This document shows positions 30,415-39,092 of a stretch of DNA of 64,000 bases, one piece after another. Numbering within the stretch: the stretch's first letter is position 1; each line of letters starts with the position of its first letter. Under the pieces are notes generated by a model. It did not search any database. It saw nothing but the letters and a program-made list of their open reading frames with translations, and was not told where the DNA came from. The DNA lies in contig CAJXSL010000003.1 of NCBI GenBank assembly GCA_913060875.1, positions 211,045-275,044 of the forward strand, written 5' to 3'. Both the position numbers and the translations under genes were made by a program. Source of the stretch: an uncultured Desulfobacteraceae bacterium. Lineage in GTDB: Bacteria > Desulfobacterota > Desulfobacteria > Desulfobacterales > UBA5852.

Positions 30415-30524
30415 AACGTACCTCCTGAAAGGTTTTAAATTGTAAAAGAATTCACCGCTTATAGCTTGCTTTGGGGTGATTGGCAATAGATTTTGGTTTC
30501 CGGTGGAACCCCTGAAGCTTGCCG

Positions 30525-30827
30525 TCAGGATTGGCTTTTGAGGTATTCGATATAGGTCTCCCATTCCATTGGCAACAGGCTTTTTTTGCGGTTGTTGCAA
30601 TCCTTGCAGGCCGGCACGACGTTGCCCTTGGTCGTGCGCCCCCCCCGGGCCAGGGGTACGATGTGGTCCATGGTCAGCTCGCGGGCCGGGGTGGGGCGAC
30701 CGCAGTAGAAGCAGATGCCTTTGGCGCAGCGGCGTTGCCACCACGGGGTCTGGCGCAATTCGCGGGCCTTGCGCCGCTCGCGGTTCAGGGCGGCGTCATC
30801 CACAGGCATATCGAAGTATTCGCTCAT
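30525..30827 (-). CDS. Small HNH endonuclease-like protein
   Basis: A 100-residue protein with a zinc-ribbon HNH fold: CFYCGRP, then LTMDHIVPLARGG, then GNVVPACKDCNNRK. The two CxxC pairs and the DH...N...N pattern match HNH nucleases of the McrA-like class. Its cellular role is unknown; such small HNH proteins are often housekeeping or mobile-related genes. The ATG overlaps the stop of the ATP-grasp gene (ATGA), making it the last gene of the hisI-era operon. Confidence 0.85.
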   Translation of the reverse strand: MSEYFDMPVDDAALNRERRKARELRQTPWWQRRCAKGICFYCGRPTPARELTMDHIVPLARGGRTTKGNVVPACKDCNNRKKSLLPMEWETYIEYLKSQS

Positions 30828-31699
30828 TTTATTTGCCTTTCCGGCTTGATGGCCTGGGTGTCGCCATTCCGGAGCCAATGGCCGATGGCCCGGATCAAGC
30901 GTCGGTAGTAGGCTTCCGATCCGCCCAGACCCCGCCGGCCGAAGAAATAATTGATTTCGAGGAAAAGCGGGGTATCTTTATCTGCCACGGACGGGTCGGT
31001 GCTGAAGAGGATGTCAAAGCCGGCCAGATTGACAGCGGTTTGGCGACAGAACGCCGCCACGGCGGATTCGGCCGCCCGGATCAGGTGACGGTCGCTGCTG
31101 CGGTCGATGTGGCCACCGCGGGCCAGGCTGACCGTTCCGGCCTCATCTGTGGGGGCGATACGCCAGTAGGCCTCCAGCAGGTGGCCGGTGACCACGACCC
31201 GCAACGCGCGGCCGCCGGTCGGGATCCATTGCTGGACGATAAAACCCCGTTGACCGGTGGTCTCGATAGCCTGCAAGCGTTTAAGCACGTCTGCCAGGTC
31301 GCGGTCATGGGACACCGGGAAGACGCCATCGCCTTCCCCCCCCCAGTCCAACTTGATGACAGCCGGCAGGCCAAAGGGGCTGTCGCCTTCGGGGTGGCGC
31401 CGGATAAAATCGACCGTGTCGGCATAACGCAAGCTTACGGGGTGGGGGACACCGGCCTTTTCAAATAGTCGGCTTTGGCCAATTTTGCCTGGATAAGCGA
31501 AACGGGCGTCATAATTCGGAAAGATCCGGTTGCCATAGCGGATGGCCGCCTGGTAGAGGGAGGCCCGGCAGCCCTGGGGCAGGATAACGGCCTCGGCCCG
31601 CTTGATGGCGGCCAGATCCTCATTATCGGGATCGCGCCCGGCGCACAGTCGATTGTGATCCCCTTGAAAAATGGGGTGAAAGGACAAAACGTTCGCCAT
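30824..31699 (-). CDS. ATP-grasp family protein
   Basis: A 291-residue protein with an ATP-grasp fold resembling RimK-like ligases. PAVIKLDWGGEGDGV looks like the nucleotide-binding glycine loop, RGFIVQQWIPTGGRALRV the adenine-binding strand, and FLEINYFFGRRGLG the magnesium-binding E/N pair. ATP-grasp enzymes join carboxylates to amines through an acyl phosphate; the substrate here is unknown. ATG 31699 is preferred to a TTG at 31705. It starts 3 bp after the era stop and overlaps the HNH gene. Confidence 0.75.
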   Translation of the reverse strand: MANVLSFHPIFQGDHNRLCAGRDPDNEDLAAIKRAEAVILPQGCRASLYQAAIRYGNRIFPNYDARFAYPGKIGQSRLFEKAGVPHPVSLRYADTVDFIRRHPEGDSPFGLPAVIKLDWGGEGDGVFPVSHDRDLADVLKRLQAIETTGQRGFIVQQWIPTGGRALRVVVTGHLLEAYWRIAPTDEAGTVSLARGGHIDRSSDRHLIRAAESAVAAFCRQTAVNLAGFDILFSTDPSVADKDTPLFLEINYFFGRRGLGGSEAYYRRLIRAIGHWLRNGDTQAIKPERQIK

Positions 31700-31701
31700 G
31701 G

Positions 31702-32613
31702 TCAATAGCCGAATTTACGCAAAGCGCGCGTGTCGCGCGTCCAGTTTTTCTGGACCCGCACGAACAATTCCAAAAAGACCCGCACGCCCAGCAACTTTTC
31801 GATATCCTCGCGGGCGGCCTGGCCGATCTGCTTCAGCTTTTTCCCGCCCCGGCCGATAACCATTCCCTTTTGCGAATCCCGCTCGACGTGGATGGTGGCG
31901 GTTAGGCGCACCATTTTCCCCTTCCGGGTTTCCTTGAACGCATCGACGGTCACCGCCGTGGCATACGGGATTTCCTCTCCCGTGAGGCGAAAGACCTTTT
32001 CCCGAATCATTTCCGCCACGATAAACCGTTCGGCACTGTCGGTCAGCATGTCTTCGGCAAAAAAAGGGGGTCCGGCGGGCAGCAGGGATTCCATGACCTG
32101 CAGCAGTTGGTCCACCTGGGTCCCCTGGAGGGCTGAAATCGGTACGATCTGCCGGAAGGCCATCCGCCGGGACCATCCGTCAAGGATTTCAATTAGTTGA
32201 TCCGGTCCGACCCGATCAATCTTATTAACGGCCAGAACCACCGGTTTACTTGCTTCGGCCAGTCTTGCCAGCAGAAAATTTTCGGCGGTACGTTCCGGGC
32301 GCAGGGGGTCGGCCAGCAAAAGGACCAGATCGACATCGCCCAGAGTGGACAGGGCGGTATCGACGATGCGCACGTTCAGCGGTTGGTTGGTCTTGTGCAC
32401 ACCAGGCGTGTCGATAAAAACCAGTTGGGATTGGGGGCGATGAACCACGCCCAGGATGCGGTTGCGCGTCGTCTGGGGTTTGCGGGAGGTAATGGATATT
32501 TTTTCCCCGAGCATGCGGTTCAGCAAGGTGGACTTGCCGGCATTGGGGGTACCCACCAGGGCGATGAAACCGGCGTGAAAGTTTTTGTAATCGTCGGGAG
32601 GCTTCAGGCTCAT
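31702..32613 (-). CDS. era: GTPase Era
   Basis: A 303-residue GTPase that binds 16S rRNA and helps assemble the small subunit. G1 is GTPNAGKST at residues 21-29, with QTTRN, DTPGVH and NKID following. The C-terminal KH domain includes KGMVIGRGGKKLKQIG. The start ATG 32613 overlaps the engB stop (ATGA); an in-frame extension to 32928 lies inside engB and is rejected. The ATP-grasp gene follows. Confidence 0.97.
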   Translation of the reverse strand: MSLKPPDDYKNFHAGFIALVGTPNAGKSTLLNRMLGEKISITSRKPQTTRNRILGVVHRPQSQLVFIDTPGVHKTNQPLNVRIVDTALSTLGDVDLVLLLADPLRPERTAENFLLARLAEASKPVVLAVNKIDRVGPDQLIEILDGWSRRMAFRQIVPISALQGTQVDQLLQVMESLLPAGPPFFAEDMLTDSAERFIVAEMIREKVFRLTGEEIPYATAVTVDAFKETRKGKMVRLTATIHVERDSQKGMVIGRGGKKLKQIGQAAREDIEKLLGVRVFLELFVRVQKNWTRDTRALRKFGY

Positions 32614-33200
32614 GAGGAAACTATAATCATCGTATCCAGGGCGCGCCACAGGCCTTCCAGGCCGAGTCCGGTTTTGGCGGAGAAGAGCAGCAGGTCGTCC
32701 CGGTTGCAGGCGAATTGCTCCGCGATGATCCGCAGGGGACGCACCTGTTTGTTGCGCGAAAGTTTGTCGGCCTTGGTAACGACGATCCGGTACGGCCGCC
32801 GGTGGTGGTCCAGCCAGCGTATCAGATCGTGTTCCTCCTGACCGGGCACCCGGCGAATGTCCACGATCAATACGACGCCCACCAGCGTTGGGCGGGAGGC
32901 CAGATAGGTTTCGATCATGGGGCCCCATTTCCGCTTCACCGCCATGGGGACCCGCGCGTAGCCGTAACCCGGCAGATCCACGAAAGACACGGCGTTGTTG
33001 ATCCGGAAGAAATTGATGAGCTGGGTGCGACCGGGGGTGTTGCTGGTTTTCACCAGGTGCCGGCGGTTGACGAGCTTGTTGATAAGGGACGATTTGCCCA
33101 CATTGGAGCGTCCGGCAAAAGCGATTTCCGGATAATCCGGAGGCGGGTAGTGCTGGGGCTTGACGGCGCTGGTGATGAATTCGGCGGTTTTGACGATCAT
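32610..33200 (-). CDS. engB: Ribosome biogenesis GTPase EngB (YsxC/YihA)
   Basis: A 196-residue GTPase needed for 50S subunit assembly. G1 GRSNVGKSS is at residues 30-38, followed by NTPGRTQ, DLPGYGYARVP and TKADKL. The length fits the family. It overlaps era by 4 bp; the aminotransferase gene ends 87 bp upstream. The pairing of two ribosome-assembly GTPases in one operon is notable but not unusual. Confidence 0.96.
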   Translation of the reverse strand: MIVKTAEFITSAVKPQHYPPPDYPEIAFAGRSNVGKSSLINKLVNRRHLVKTSNTPGRTQLINFFRINNAVSFVDLPGYGYARVPMAVKRKWGPMIETYLASRPTLVGVVLIVDIRRVPGQEEHDLIRWLDHHRRPYRIVVTKADKLSRNKQVRPLRIIAEQFACNRDDLLLFSAKTGLGLEGLWRALDTMIIVSS

Positions 33201-33287
33201 GACACGTCAGCGGGCCGCTGGTGGTCGGCCCGATCCTTTGTGGCGCCCTTCAGGCGCATGGCGTCGCCGGTTTGCTGGGGCCACATC

Positions 33288-34430
33288 CTAATCCCGCTGT
33301 TTGAGATAGCGTTCCAGCCGGTCCATACCTTCGGCGATGTTTTCCAGCGAGTTGGCATAAGAAAACCGCAGGTAGCCTTCCGCATGGGGGCCGAAGTCGA
33401 TGCCGGGGGTGACCCCCACGCGCGCTTTTTCCAGGATGTCGAAGGCCAGCCGATAGGAGTCGTTGCTGATGTGGCGGGCATTGGCAAAAACGTAGAACGC
33501 GCCCGTGGGCTCAACGGTAATGCCGAAACCCAACTCGCGCAGGCGGCGGATCATGAACACCCGGCGTTCGTTGTAAATGGTTTTCATGCGGGCCGTATCG
33601 TTGTCGGCTTCGGTCAGGGCCGCAATCCCCGCTTTCTGGACCATGGTGTTGGCGGAAATGAAAAAATTCTGCACCAGTTTTTGAATCGGCCGGACATATT
33701 CCGGCGGGGCGATCAGATAGCCCAGGCGGAATCCCGTCATGGCGAACAGTTTGGAAAATCCGTTCAGGACAAAGGCCTGATCGGTAAATTCCAGGATGCT
33801 GTGCTCCTGCCCCTCATATACCAGACCATGGTAGATTTCATCGGATACGACATAGGGTTCCAGCTGGCTGATGGCCTTCATCCGTTCGGCCGAAAGCAGG
33901 TTGCCGGTGGGGTTCGAGGGGGAATTGATGAATACGGCCCGGGTGCGGTCCGTTATTTTCGCCGCGATGGCATCCGGTCGATACTGGAAACCGTCTTCCT
34001 CATATACCGGTACCCTCACCACCCGGCCCTGGACGAATTTGATGAAGTTGGGATAGCAGGCATAGTGCGGATCGGAAATAATCACCTCGTCCCCGGGCTC
34101 CAGCAGAGCGGCAAACAACAGGAACATGGCCGGTGACGTGCCCGGGGTGACAATGATCTGGCCGGGGTCCACCGTTACATGATACGTCCGCTGATAGTAG
34201 GCGCCGATGGCCTCGCGCAGCTCGGGCAGGCCCAGGCTGTGGCAATAGTGGGTGTGGCCTTCGTCCATGGCCCGGCTGAGGGCCTCCTTGATGCACGGAG
34301 GGGTGTCGAAATCCGGCTCGCCGACTTCGAGATGGATTACGTCCTGGCCACAGCTTTCCATCTCGCAGGCGCGTTCCAGAACGTCCATGACAATGAAGGA
34401 ACTGATTTCTTCGGTGCGTTTGGCTACCAT
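33288..34430 (-). CDS. PLP-dependent aminotransferase, class I/II
   Basis: A 380-residue fold-type I aminotransferase. The PLP-binding lysine is K227 (GFSKLFAMTGFRLGY), with SPSNPTGN, VSDEIYHGLVYEG and FRLGYLIAP as other conserved sites, and the C-terminal arginine region YLRFSYANS. It transfers amino groups, probably from aspartate, alanine or a related donor; the exact substrate cannot be told. Its position after hisG suggests possible use as a histidinol-phosphate aminotransferase, but the sequence looks closer to aspartate/alanine aminotransferases. The ATG at 34430 follows GGGTAGC. Confidence 0.88.
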   Translation of the reverse strand: MVAKRTEEISSFIVMDVLERACEMESCGQDVIHLEVGEPDFDTPPCIKEALSRAMDEGHTHYCHSLGLPELREAIGAYYQRTYHVTVDPGQIIVTPGTSPAMFLLFAALLEPGDEVIISDPHYACYPNFIKFVQGRVVRVPVYEEDGFQYRPDAIAAKITDRTRAVFINSPSNPTGNLLSAERMKAISQLEPYVVSDEIYHGLVYEGQEHSILEFTDQAFVLNGFSKLFAMTGFRLGYLIAPPEYVRPIQKLVQNFFISANTMVQKAGIAALTEADNDTARMKTIYNERRVFMIRRLRELGFGITVEPTGAFYVFANARHISNDSYRLAFDILEKARVGVTPGIDFGPHAEGYLRFSYANSLENIAEGMDRLERYLKQRD

Positions 34431-34493
34431 GCGCTACCCTTTTTGGGTTGAGGGGGATGGCCGGGCGCTAAGGACCGGCCACGGACAACAACT

Positions 34494-35369
34494 TTATACC
34501 ACTTTATTCAGCGGGTATTCAATAATGCCCTCGGCCCCGCTTTTCAGAAGCTCGGGGATCAGGTCCCGCACCGTGCTGGCATCCACCACGGTTTCCACGG
34601 AAAACCAGGTGGACTGGTAAAGCGAGGCCACCGTCGGCGCGTTCAGGCTGGGCAACAGGTTGACCACGGTATCCAGGCGGTCCTGGGGCACGTTCATTTT
34701 CAACCCCACCAGTTTATCGCCCAGGAGCGCCCCCTTCAGCAACAGGGCGATCTGCTCGATTTTTTCCTTTTTGAACGGATCCTGCCAGGCGGTGTGATTG
34801 ACGATGAGCTGGGTGTTGGTCTGCATGAGTTCGTGGATGATCCGCAGGCCGTGGGCCTTGATGGTGCTTTCGGTTTCCGTCACTTCGACAATGGCGTCGG
34901 CCAGCTTGGAAACCACCTTGGCTTCGGTGGCGCCCCAGGAAAATTCAATGTCCACATCAATCTTGCGCTCCTGGAAATAGCGCCGGGTAAAGGCCACCAG
35001 CTCGGTGGCAATTTTTTTGCCCCGGAGTTCTTCCAGGGTGTTGATGTCGGAATCATACGGAACCGCAAGCACCCAGCGGGCGGGTCGGGCGCTGACCTTG
35101 GAATAGACCAGGTCGCTGACCACGTGGATGTCCGAAGCGTTTTCCGCAATCCAGTCTTTGCCGGTCAACCCCGCGTCCAGGGTGCCGTTTTCAACATAGC
35201 GCGACATTTCCTGTGCTCGGCAGATAGCGCAGTCGATGGAGCTGTCGTTGATTTCAGGGAAATAACTCCGGCCGTTGACGTTGATTTTCCACCCGGAGCG
35301 TTTGAACAGGGCAATGGTGGCATCCTGCAGGCTTCCCTTGGGGATGCCCAATTTCAGTATTTCCGTCAT
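34494..35369 (-). CDS. hisG: ATP phosphoribosyltransferase, long form
   Basis: A 291-residue enzyme for the first step of histidine synthesis. It starts LKLGIPKGSLQDATIALFKRSG, has GLTGKDWI and DAIVEVTETESTIKAHGL (the PRPP-binding region), and ends with the extra regulatory ACT-like domain of the long, HisZ-independent form. The ATG at 35369 begins one base after the hisI stop. An in-frame extension into hisI is rejected. Confidence 0.95.
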   Translation of the reverse strand: MTEILKLGIPKGSLQDATIALFKRSGWKINVNGRSYFPEINDSSIDCAICRAQEMSRYVENGTLDAGLTGKDWIAENASDIHVVSDLVYSKVSARPARWVLAVPYDSDINTLEELRGKKIATELVAFTRRYFQERKIDVDIEFSWGATEAKVVSKLADAIVEVTETESTIKAHGLRIIHELMQTNTQLIVNHTAWQDPFKKEKIEQIALLLKGALLGDKLVGLKMNVPQDRLDTVVNLLPSLNAPTVASLYQSTWFSVETVVDASTVRDLIPELLKSGAEGIIEYPLNKVV

Positions 35370-35370
35370 C

Positions 35371-35745
35371 TTATTTATAGACCTCCTTGGGGTCAAAGAC
35401 GGGTTCCGCATCGATCTGAACCGCGCCATCGACAATTTTTCGGTAAAAGCAGCTTCGGTAGCCTTTATGACAGGCGGCACCGCCGATTTGATCGACCCGC
35501 ACCAGGATGGCGTCCTGATCGCAGTCGATGTAAACGGCCTTGACCATTTGGAGATGACCGGAGGTTTTCCCCTTGACCCACAGCTCGTTGCGGCTGCGGC
35601 TGTAAAAGGTGGCATGCCCCGTTTCCAGTGTGGCCTGAAAGGCTTCGGCATTCATATAGGCCAGCATCAAAACATCGCCGCTGGCATCATCCTGCACGAT
35701 GGCCGGTATCAATCCGCCCATTTTTTCAAAATCCAAATCTACCAT
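35371..35745 (-). CDS. hisI: Phosphoribosyl-AMP cyclohydrolase
   Basis: A 124-residue enzyme for the third step of histidine synthesis. It has the metal-site motif [29 protein letters not shown], with the cysteines and aspartates that hold zinc and magnesium, and the opening [33 protein letters not shown]. It is a stand-alone HisI without the HisE domain. It heads the minus-strand operon and is one base from hisG. Confidence 0.95.
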   Translation of the reverse strand: MVDLDFEKMGGLIPAIVQDDASGDVLMLAYMNAEAFQATLETGHATFYSRSRNELWVKGKTSGHLQMVKAVYIDCDQDAILVRVDQIGGAACHKGYRSCFYRKIVDGAVQIDAEPVFDPKEVYK

Positions 35746-35893
35746 GGTTTCCCTTTCCCTGCACCAACCACGTTGTTATCGTTGCCGTCGGCAAGGCCGG
35801 TATTCTTTTCCGCTGCCTTGGGCCGCTAACACATAAATCGGGTATTTTAACGATATTGAATGCTTAAGTCAATTCTTTTCGAACTCGGTATGC

Positions 35894-35922
35894 TTGCATT
35901 GTAGCAGACCTTCTGTTAGATT
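35894..35922 (+). promoter_or_regulatory. Possible promoter of the PBP1a gene
   Basis: In the 267-bp divergent gap, TTGCAT at 35894-35899 and TAGATT at 35917-35922 are 17 bp apart, 90 bp before the start at 36013. Both hexamers are imperfect. No other gene is seen in the gap. Confidence 0.3.
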
Positions 35923-36012
35923 TATATTTTTGTCTGATGAATGCTGCCCTTTCCCGACAGGACCGACGGGCATTGCTCTGGAAACGACACTCAACGCAGG
36001 AAACCGATAAAG

Positions 36013-38415
36013 ATGACTGAAGAAAACAGCCCCGCGCAGTCCGCCCAAAAGCGGGTCCGTCAACCGCCCCGCCACTGGGGCCGGCGCCTTTTACTCTGGC
36101 TTTTCGGGATCGTTCTGTTGGTCGGCCTGGCCGGTATGTTGGCCGGCATCGGCTTTTTTTTCTATCTGATCGAGGATCTCCCCCAGATTGCCTCGCTGGC
36201 GGATTACCGGCCCTCCACGGTGACCACGGTCTACGCCGACGATGACGAAAAAATAGCGGAGTTCTACAAGGAACGCCGGCTGGTGGTGCCACTGACCGAC
36301 ATTCCCCACATGCTGGTGGAGGCCTTTATCGCCGCCGAAGATTCCCGTTTTTATGAGCATGCGGGCATTGATCTGAAAAGTATCCTGCGGGCCTTTTTCA
36401 AGAATCTGGAAGCCGGCACCATCGTGCAGGGTGGCAGCACCATTACCCAGCAAGTCACCAAATCCTTTTTTCTGACCCCGGAACGCAGTTACAAGCGCAA
36501 ACTCAAGGAGGCCGTCCTGGCCTACCGCATCAGTGAACATTTCTCCAAAGAGGAAGTTCTGTTTCTCTATTTGAACCAGATTTACCTCGGGCACGGTGCT
36601 TATGGCGTTCAGGCCGCGGCCCAGAACTATTTCGACAAACCCGTCCAGGAGCTGACGTTGGCGGAGTGCGCCATCCTGGCCGGGCTGCCCCAAGCCCCCA
36701 GCCGCTATTCGCCTCATCGTTTCCCGGAGCGTGCCCGGCAGCGACAGCTCTACGTGCTCAAACGTATGGTGGAGGAGGGCTACATTACCGCCCCACAGGC
36801 AGAAAACGCCCGCAACGAAGCCTGGGATATCAAGCCCAAGCGGAACTGGTTCGTGGAGAAAGCGCCTTTTTACACCGAGCATGTTCGTCGCTATGTGGCC
36901 CAGAAATATGGTGAAGAGGCCCTTTACCAGGAAGGCCTCAATATTTATACGGCGGTCAATCTGGCAATGCAGACCGCCGCCCGGGAGGAGATCCAGAAGG
37001 GGTTGCGGGAGCTGGACAAGCGCCAGGGCTATCGCGGCCCCCGGAATACCATTGCGCCTGAGGAGCGCGAAGCCTTTCTGGCCGATTTGGCAATTGAACA
37101 GGCTGCAAATATGGTTCCCGAAGCCATCGTTCGGGGCCTCGTGACAGCGGTCGACGACCGCCAAAAGCGCGTGGCCGTGAATTTGGGGCCTGCGAAGGGC
37201 GTTCTTCGGCTGGAAGACATGGTTTGGGCCCGTAAACCCAATCCCGAGGTGATTTATTGGGCGGCCAAGGTCACCCGCCCCAGCCGGGTGCTGACGGTAG
37301 GCGATGTGATCGATGTGCGCCTGAAAGCAAAGAAGGCGGATCAGAACACGTGGCCCCTGGCGCTGGAGCAGACGCCCAAAGCCCAATCCGCTCTGTTGAG
37401 CATCGAGGCGGAAACCGGTTTTGTCAAAGCCATGGTGGGAGGCCGTGATTTCCAGGACAGCCAGTTCAACCGGGCCATCCAGTCCCGGCGGCAGCCCGGT
37501 TCCGCCTTCAAGCCCATCATCTATGCCGCGGCCATCGACAAGGGCTATACGCCCGCCACGGTCATCCTGGATTCCCCGATCGTTTTCGAGGATACCGAGC
37601 GGGATTTCACATGGAAGCCCAAAAACTACGCGGAAAAGTTTTATGGCCCCACCTTGTTGCGGCAGGCCCTGGCCAAATCCCGCAACGTGGTCACCGTCAA
37701 GATTTTGAAGGATATCGGTATCGACTATGCCATTGACTATGCCCGCAAAGTTGGTATTCATTCCCATCTGAACCGGGATCTATCCATCGCCCTGGGTTCA
37801 TCGGGGGTTTCGCTGCTGGAAATTGTGAACGCCTACTCGGTGTTCGCCAACCAGGGGTATCGGGTGAACCCTATATTTGTCACCCGCATCACGGACCGCG
37901 ACGGCAATGTGCTGGAAGAAAATCTTCCCGAACGGGAGAAAGTGATCGAAGAAACCACGGCGTTCATCGTGAACAGTCTGTTGGAGAGCGTGGTCAAAAG
38001 CGGTACCGGACAGCGGGTCAAGGCGCTTAACCGACCGGTGGCCGGCAAGACCGGCACCACGAACAACCTCTATGATGCCTGGTTTGTGGGTTATACGCCG
38101 GATGTCATCACCGGGGTCTGGGTCGGCCTCGATGAAGAAGGGTCCATGGGGCGGGGGGAGACCGGTTCCCGGGCCGCCAGCCCCATTTGGCTGGGTTTCA
38201 TGCAGCGGGCCATGGCCGGCCGGCCGGTCAAGGTTTTCGAGGTGCCCGAGGGCATTGTTTTCAGCCGGATCGATGCCGAAACCGGTTTGCTGCCCATCCC
38301 CGAGTCCACGGAAACCATCTTTGAATGCTTCAAGGACGGCTCGGTGCCCACCGAATATACCAAAGCGCCCGATACCATTGCCGAACCGGAAGATTTTTTC
38401 AAGGTCGGCATGTAA
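36013..38415 (+). CDS. mrcA: Penicillin-binding protein 1A (bifunctional)
   Basis: An 800-residue inner-membrane peptidoglycan synthase. A cytoplasmic basic stretch and a transmembrane helix (about residues 29-55) are followed by the glycosyltransferase-51 domain with E109 in EDSRFYEH and GGSTITQQ, a middle OB-like insertion, and the transpeptidase domain with S497-x-x-K (SAFK), S556-R-N558 and K679-T-G. It builds and crosslinks glycan strands in the periplasm. ATG 36013 is chosen; 24 in-frame codons upstream lack a membrane topology reason. A large antisense open frame here is a shadow. Confidence 0.95.
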   Translation: MTEENSPAQSAQKRVRQPPRHWGRRLLLWLFGIVLLVGLAGMLAGIGFFFYLIEDLPQIASLADYRPSTVTTVYADDDEKIAEFYKERRLVVPLTDIPHMLVEAFIAAEDSRFYEHAGIDLKSILRAFFKNLEAGTIVQGGSTITQQVTKSFFLTPERSYKRKLKEAVLAYRISEHFSKEEVLFLYLNQIYLGHGAYGVQAAAQNYFDKPVQELTLAECAILAGLPQAPSRYSPHRFPERARQRQLYVLKRMVEEGYITAPQAENARNEAWDIKPKRNWFVEKAPFYTEHVRRYVAQKYGEEALYQEGLNIYTAVNLAMQTAAREEIQKGLRELDKRQGYRGPRNTIAPEEREAFLADLAIEQAANMVPEAIVRGLVTAVDDRQKRVAVNLGPAKGVLRLEDMVWARKPNPEVIYWAAKVTRPSRVLTVGDVIDVRLKAKKADQNTWPLALEQTPKAQSALLSIEAETGFVKAMVGGRDFQDSQFNRAIQSRRQPGSAFKPIIYAAAIDKGYTPATVILDSPIVFEDTERDFTWKPKNYAEKFYGPTLLRQALAKSRNVVTVKILKDIGIDYAIDYARKVGIHSHLNRDLSIALGSSGVSLLEIVNAYSVFANQGYRVNPIFVTRITDRDGNVLEENLPEREKVIEETTAFIVNSLLESVVKSGTGQRVKALNRPVAGKTGTTNNLYDAWFVGYTPDVITGVWVGLDEEGSMGRGETGSRAASPIWLGFMQRAMAGRPVKVFEVPEGIVFSRIDAETGLLPIPESTETIFECFKDGSVPTEYTKAPDTIAEPEDFFKVGM

Positions 38416-38436
38416 CGGTTCGGTACAACGCCATTA

Positions 38437-38469
38437 AAAAGCCGCTGCTCAATGAGCAGCGGCTTTTTT
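38437..38469. terminator. Bidirectional terminator after mrcA
   Basis: GCCGCTGCTC at 38441-38450 pairs perfectly with GAGCAGCGGC at 38454-38463 across a 3-nt loop, flanked by AAAAA on the left and TTTTTT on the right. It can end transcripts of mrcA (plus) and the universal stress gene (minus). Confidence 0.93.
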
Positions 38470-38525
38470 GGGGGAGATCCGTGGGGTGGGGCAACGCACA
38501 AACGCCCTGCGGATCCGGCGAAGTC

Positions 38526-39059
38526 CTATTGCGGCAGACGAACCGTCAAGACGGGGATTTTCGAGCGGCGACTCACCCGGCTGGTGGTGCTGCCCATCAT
38601 GGTATCCATCAAAGCGCTCCGGCCATGGGTGCCCATGACGATCAGATCACAGCGCTTTTCCTCAGCCGTGGCCAGAATCTGGGCCACGGGATTGCCGCCT
38701 TTGATGACGGTTTCATCCACGGCCGCTTCATGGTCGTCGGTGCCGGGCCGCAGATTCTGGCAGAAACGATCCAGCACTTCGCGCACCATCGCGTTATCCC
38801 GCTTTTTGCCAATCAAAACCTCGCGGGTTTCATCCACGTTGCGTTTTTTAATATCGTCCCACTCGCTGGCTTCAATGTAACCCGCCACATGGGCATCGAC
38901 GTATTCAGGGGTCTCGTCGATGACGTGCAGGATAATGATCTGAGCTCCGTAAGCATTGGCCAGGCTCACAGCATAACTCATGGCATAGCGTGCATTTGCG
39001 GACAGATCCGTAGCGTAGAGGATTCGCTTGATGCTGACCGGTGGTAGATCGACGTTCAT
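38526..39059 (-). CDS. Universal stress protein
   Basis: A 177-residue UspA-like protein with a single Usp domain. The ATP-binding pattern G-x2-G-x9-G-S/T is seen in MGTHGRSALMDTMMGSTTSRV, with the start KRILYATDLSANARYAMSYAV. It has an inserted segment around residues 50-75 and is longer than the usual 145 residues. It is the last gene after the TRAP permease, 33 bp downstream; TRAP operons often carry a Usp gene that may sense ATP for the transporter. Confidence 0.9.
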   Translation of the reverse strand: MNVDLPPVSIKRILYATDLSANARYAMSYAVSLANAYGAQIIILHVIDETPEYVDAHVAGYIEASEWDDIKKRNVDETREVLIGKKRDNAMVREVLDRFCQNLRPGTDDHEAAVDETVIKGGNPVAQILATAEEKRCDLIVMGTHGRSALMDTMMGSTTSRVSRRSKIPVLTVRLPQ

Positions 39060-39092
39060 GGTAAGCTCCCTTGAAGATGTATACCGGCAAGT

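Noticed and set aside
31702-32928. 408-residue version of Era
   Set aside because: The extra residues overlap engB; the conserved start is at 32613.
36091-37767. 558-codon open frame on the minus strand
   Set aside because: It is antisense to mrcA, has no recognisable motif, and results from the codon bias of the real gene.
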